This document shows positions 61,483 to 64,000 of a stretch of DNA of 64,000 nucleotides, piece by piece. Origin of the DNA: Nocardia suismassiliense (lineage in GTDB: Bacteria > Actinomycetota > Actinomycetes > Mycobacteriales > Mycobacteriaceae); the NCBI RefSeq assembly GCF_900269665.1, contig NZ_LT985361.1, positions 2,077,459 to 2,141,458 on the forward strand, given 5' to 3'. Positions within the stretch are counted from its first letter, which is position 1. Every line of letters starts with the position of its first letter. The notes under the pieces are model-generated. The model saw only the letters and a list, made by a program, of their open reading frames with translations, was not told the DNA's origin and ran no database searches. A program made the position numbers and the translations under genes.

Positions 61483-62826
61483 TCAGCAGCCGACGTCGCG
61501 GCACATCAGGTCGGCGATGGTCTCCCGGCGCACCAGCTCCCGGCACTGCCCGTGCCGCACCGCGACGATCGGCGGCCGGCCGACGCTGTTGTAGGAGGAG
61601 GCCAGGCTGTGGTGGTACGCGCCGGTGGACGGCACCGCGAGCACCTCACCAGGCCGCAGATCGACCGGCAGCTGGACGTCGGTCGCCAGGATGTCGCCAG
61701 CCTCGCAGAAGCGGCCGGCCACCGTCGCGGTCATGCTTGCGCAGGTGGGGTGCCGGTTCGCGACGACAACGCTGTAGCGCGCGCCGTACAGCGCGACGCG
61801 CGGGTTGTCGCTCATCCCGCCGTCGACGGTCACATAGGTGTGTCCACCCTCGACGTGCTTGACCGAGAGCACCCGGTACAGCGTCACGCCCGCGTGCGCG
61901 ACGATGGCCCGGCCCGGCTCCAGCGAGATGTGCGGGCGCGGGAAGTGCTGCCGTGCGCAGGCCGCGTCCAATGCGTCCTCGATGATCGCGGCGAGTTCGC
62001 CGAGGTTCATCTCGGGGTCGCCGGTGCGGTAGGCGACGGCGTGCCCGCCGCCGAGGTCGAGCTCGGTCAGCAGGTGTCCGTGGTCTTGCCGGACCCGCGC
62101 CATCTCGGCGACCACCCGGCGCACGGCCTCGCCGTAGTAGTCCGGGTCGCAGATCTGCGAGCCGAGGTGGCAGTGGAAGCCGACCAGGTTCAGTTTCGGC
62201 TGCCGCAGAATCCGCGCCACCGCCTCCGCGGCCGTATCGCCGCCGAGCGGGAAGCCGAACTTCTGATCGGTGACGCCGGTCTTCACCGCGGGATGTCCGT
62301 GCACGTCGATGCCGGGGGACAGGCGCAGCAGCACATTCTGCGAGTCGGTGACCAACGCCGAGAGCAACGTGATCTCGGCCAGCGAGTCGACCACGATCCG
62401 GCCGACCCCGGCCTTGATCGCGGCGGTCAGTTCGTCGAACGATTTTCCGTTGCCGTGCATGATGATTCGGCGCGGGGCGACCCCGGCGGCCAAGGCAATG
62501 GCCAGCTCGCCGGACGAGCATACGTCCACCGACAGCCCCTCCTGGGAAACCCAGTTGGCGACCGCGCGGATCATCAAGGCCTTACCCGCGTAGATGATCT
62601 CGGCCTCCGGGAAGGCTTTGCGGTAGGCGCGGCAGCGCTCCCTGACCTCGCGCTCGTCGAGGACGTAGGTCGGAGTGCCGTACTGGTCGGCGATGTCGGC
62701 CAGCGCCACCCCGCCGATGGTGATGCGACCCGCGTCGTCGTAATGCGTGTCGCGCGGCCATACGGCCGAGTCGAGACGAGAGGGCATTCCCGACTTCAGC
62801 GACGGGAAGATTTCCAGCAGCGTCAC
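61483..62826 (-). CDS. lysA: Diaminopimelate decarboxylase
   Basis: 447 residues from GTG 62826 (AGGAG 5 bases upstream). It converts meso-DAP to lysine, the last step of lysine synthesis. PLP lysine is Lys82 in YAGKALM; HGNGKS, HLGSQI, DLGGGHA, EPGRAIVA, DGGMSDNPR, FCEAGD and the C-terminal TGAYHHSLASSYN are all intact. It is separated from the catalytically broken paralogue downstream by a 181-base gap that repeats its own promoter-leader signals. Confidence 0.95.
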   Translation of the reverse strand: MTLLEIFPSLKSGMPSRLDSAVWPRDTHYDDAGRITIGGVALADIADQYGTPTYVLDEREVRERCRAYRKAFPEAEIIYAGKALMIRAVANWVSQEGLSVDVCSSGELAIALAAGVAPRRIIMHGNGKSFDELTAAIKAGVGRIVVDSLAEITLLSALVTDSQNVLLRLSPGIDVHGHPAVKTGVTDQKFGFPLGGDTAAEAVARILRQPKLNLVGFHCHLGSQICDPDYYGEAVRRVVAEMARVRQDHGHLLTELDLGGGHAVAYRTGDPEMNLGELAAIIEDALDAACARQHFPRPHISLEPGRAIVAHAGVTLYRVLSVKHVEGGHTYVTVDGGMSDNPRVALYGARYSVVVANRHPTCASMTATVAGRFCEAGDILATDVQLPVDLRPGEVLAVPSTGAYHHSLASSYNSVGRPPIVAVRHGQCRELVRRETIADLMCRDVGC

Positions 62827-62934
62827 GGTGTCTCCTGTGTGCGCCCCCGCTATTCCGTATGCGGGGCCGCTGTCAGGACTACGCCGATTCCGCTGGGGCA
62901 AACGTCCAGCTTACGGCTGCTTGACGACCGGAGG

Positions 62935-62951
62935 CCCGATCTTGACGGATC
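62935..62951 (-). promoter_or_regulatory. 17-base block shared with the paralogue's upstream region (copy B)
   Basis: Identical to the block at 61412-61428 and at nearly the same distance (109 bases) from its gene start, followed by the matching CTGAC. A GCCCCGC...CGGGGGC hairpin lies nearer the start. Confidence 0.5.
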
Positions 62952-62979
62952 CCTGACCCCGGTCGTGAGGTGCGTCTCG

Positions 62980-63783
62980 CTAGCCGCCGAGCTTCCGATA
63001 GAAGGCACCCGCGATCGGCGCGGTGACCGCGCGCGGACCGTACTGGCCCGCCACGCTCATCCCCTTGCTGATCAGTCCGGGCACCACCCGCATCTTGTTG
63101 CGGGCCAGCGCGTCGATGGACACCTTCGCCGTGTATTCCGAGGACACCCACATGAAGTCGGGCACCAGCCGGTCGACGATCGACGCATCGGCCGGGTCGG
63201 GCGCATCGGTGCGCACCGGGCCCGGTGCGAGCAGCGTGACATTGATGCCGGAACTCTTGAGTTCGCCGCGCAACGACTCACTGAAGGTATTGGCGAACGC
63301 CTTGCTCGCCGCGTACGTGGCGTTATTGGGAATCGGCATGTTCCCCGCCGCCGACCCGCTGATCAGGATGCCGCCACTGCCGCGTTCGATCATGCCCGGC
63401 AGCACGGCAAGCGTGAGGTCGTGCACCGCAACAGCATTCAGCTCCATCTGTGCGCGCTCGTAACTCGGATCGAGCTCGGCGACGGCTCCGAACGTCGCGA
63501 TGCCCGCGTTGTTGCACAGGATCGAGATATTGCGCGCCGAGAGCTCCTCGACCAGCGCCGCACGCTGCGTCCGATCGGCGAGGTCCACCGCGCGCACCTC
63601 GGCGGCGATCCCGTGCGCCAGGGTCAGCCGCTGCGCCAGCTCGGTCAGCACCTCACCGCGCCGCGCAACCAAGATCAACGAATACCCGCGCGCGGCGAGT
63701 TCGGCGGCCAACGCCATGCCGATGCCGGAGGAGGCGCCGGTAACGACCGCGCGATTCTCAGAAGTAGGGGAGGGCAAGCTCAC
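62980..63783 (-). CDS. Short-chain dehydrogenase/reductase
   Basis: 267 residues. TGASSGIGMALA cofactor turn, NNAG motif, catalytic YAASKAF (Tyr-x3-Lys), and an ARRGE segment after beta-2 that suggests NADP. The C-terminal ALARNKMRVVPGLISKGMSV pattern is like mycobacterial fatty-acyl/mycolate-related SDRs, but the substrate cannot be assigned. Confidence 0.88.
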   Translation of the reverse strand: MSLPSPTSENRAVVTGASSGIGMALAAELAARGYSLILVARRGEVLTELAQRLTLAHGIAAEVRAVDLADRTQRAALVEELSARNISILCNNAGIATFGAVAELDPSYERAQMELNAVAVHDLTLAVLPGMIERGSGGILISGSAAGNMPIPNNATYAASKAFANTFSESLRGELKSSGINVTLLAPGPVRTDAPDPADASIVDRLVPDFMWVSSEYTAKVSIDALARNKMRVVPGLISKGMSVAGQYGPRAVTAPIAGAFYRKLGG

Positions 63784-63853
63784 GCCAGGAGCCTATGCGA
63801 TCCGCCTTTGCCACACGCACCCCTCCTATACGGCACCGGGAACGAGGGACCGC

Positions 63854-64000
63854 TCAGGTGAGCCGGTCGATCTTGGGCGCAGTGGCGATCTCGGTGGGGT
63901 CGGGGGAGCGAACGGGGAGCAGGGCGAGCAGGCCGAGGACGAGGACGAGCACGATGCCGATGATGCCCGCTCGGTCGGCGTCGAAGAGCCAGACGAAGAG
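63854..64000 (-). CDS. C-terminal end of a membrane protein (start beyond the window)
   Basis: The last 48 residues are visible, ending at TGA 63854-63856. A hydrophobic helix (GIIGIVLVLVLGLLALLPV) precedes the tail RSPDPTEIATAPKIDRLT. Probably the end of a transporter such as an MFS protein, but too little is visible to be sure. Confidence 0.5.
   Translation of the reverse strand, partial: LFVWLFDADRAGIIGIVLVLVLGLLALLPVRSPDPTEIATAPKIDRLT

Noticed and set aside
61552..63861. Long plus-strand frame (769 codons) opposite lysA
   Set aside because: Antisense to lysA and the SDR, composition of a GC-bias shadow frame.

Overview
The window is high-GC actinobacterial DNA, and the gene content points to a mycolic-acid actinomycete, most probably Nocardia or a close relative. 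The main evidence is a 3118-residue single-chain type I fatty acid synthase followed directly by acpS, type VII (ESX) secretion genes, an Ldt-type L,D-transpeptidase lipoprotein, a cyclodipeptide synthase paired with a CYP121-like P450, and several Ddn/MpaB/DUF families common in this order. The genus is inferred from content, not proved.

Layout. 1-9.8 kb: a type VII secretion block with a WXG100-like small protein, then eccD-mycP-eccC on the minus strand and a divergent eccA. A degenerate copy of the EccC C-terminus lies just beyond the eccC stop. 10.2-14.8 kb: an accessory island with a 928-residue polymorphic-toxin-like protein, its probable immunity protein, a small membrane protein and a family protein of unknown function. 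14.8-17.5 kb: a mycocyclosin-type pair (cyclodipeptide synthase overlapping a CYP121-like P450) and a deazaflavin-dependent reductase. 17.6-22.5 kb: membrane proteins, two GNAT enzymes, an SDR and two TetR regulators, each facing a small membrane gene across a palindrome. 22.7-24.6 kb: a SMI1/KNR4 fusion protein, then a frameshifted relative of the 14.3 kb gene and tRNA-Leu.

25.0-35.1 kb: fas-acpS, with two spaced inverted repeats upstream. 35.2-38.5 kb: PucR- and TetR-type regulators and an unknown membrane-anchored protein. 38.6-41.6 kb: a DrrAB-like exporter with a divergent TetR, then bcp. 41.9-47.5 kb: small envelope or stress genes, a pirin/MarR pair, a transglycosylase-like protein and a secreted protein with a chitin-binding-like cysteine pattern. 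47.5-49.7 kb: a polyprenyl diphosphate synthase followed by a DUF2236/MpaB-type haem oxygenase. 49.8-51.3 kb: an ESX-type small protein with a DUF6973-type putative effector. 51.8-55.1 kb: a Tat-exported FAD oxidoreductase with a coupled leader ORF, then an Rrf2 regulator facing an MFS transporter. 55.3-64 kb: tRNA-Lys, an L,D-transpeptidase, tRNA-His, orn, a HerA-like ATPase, two tandem diaminopimelate decarboxylase genes, an SDR and the end of a membrane protein.

Functional threads. Envelope biogenesis dominates: FAS-I/AcpS for acyl chains, LysA for meso-DAP/lysine, and Ldt and the transglycosylase for peptidoglycan. The ESX block plus two effector-like loci suggests contact-dependent or secreted competition. 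The points most worth a second look are the diaminopimelate decarboxylase paralogue that has lost its PLP lysine, the CYP121-like enzyme with changed cyclodipeptide-contact residues, the toxin/immunity locus beside eccA, the orphan DUF6973 effector pair, and a family of dispersed intergenic palindromes sharing AGCCGCAC-type ends.
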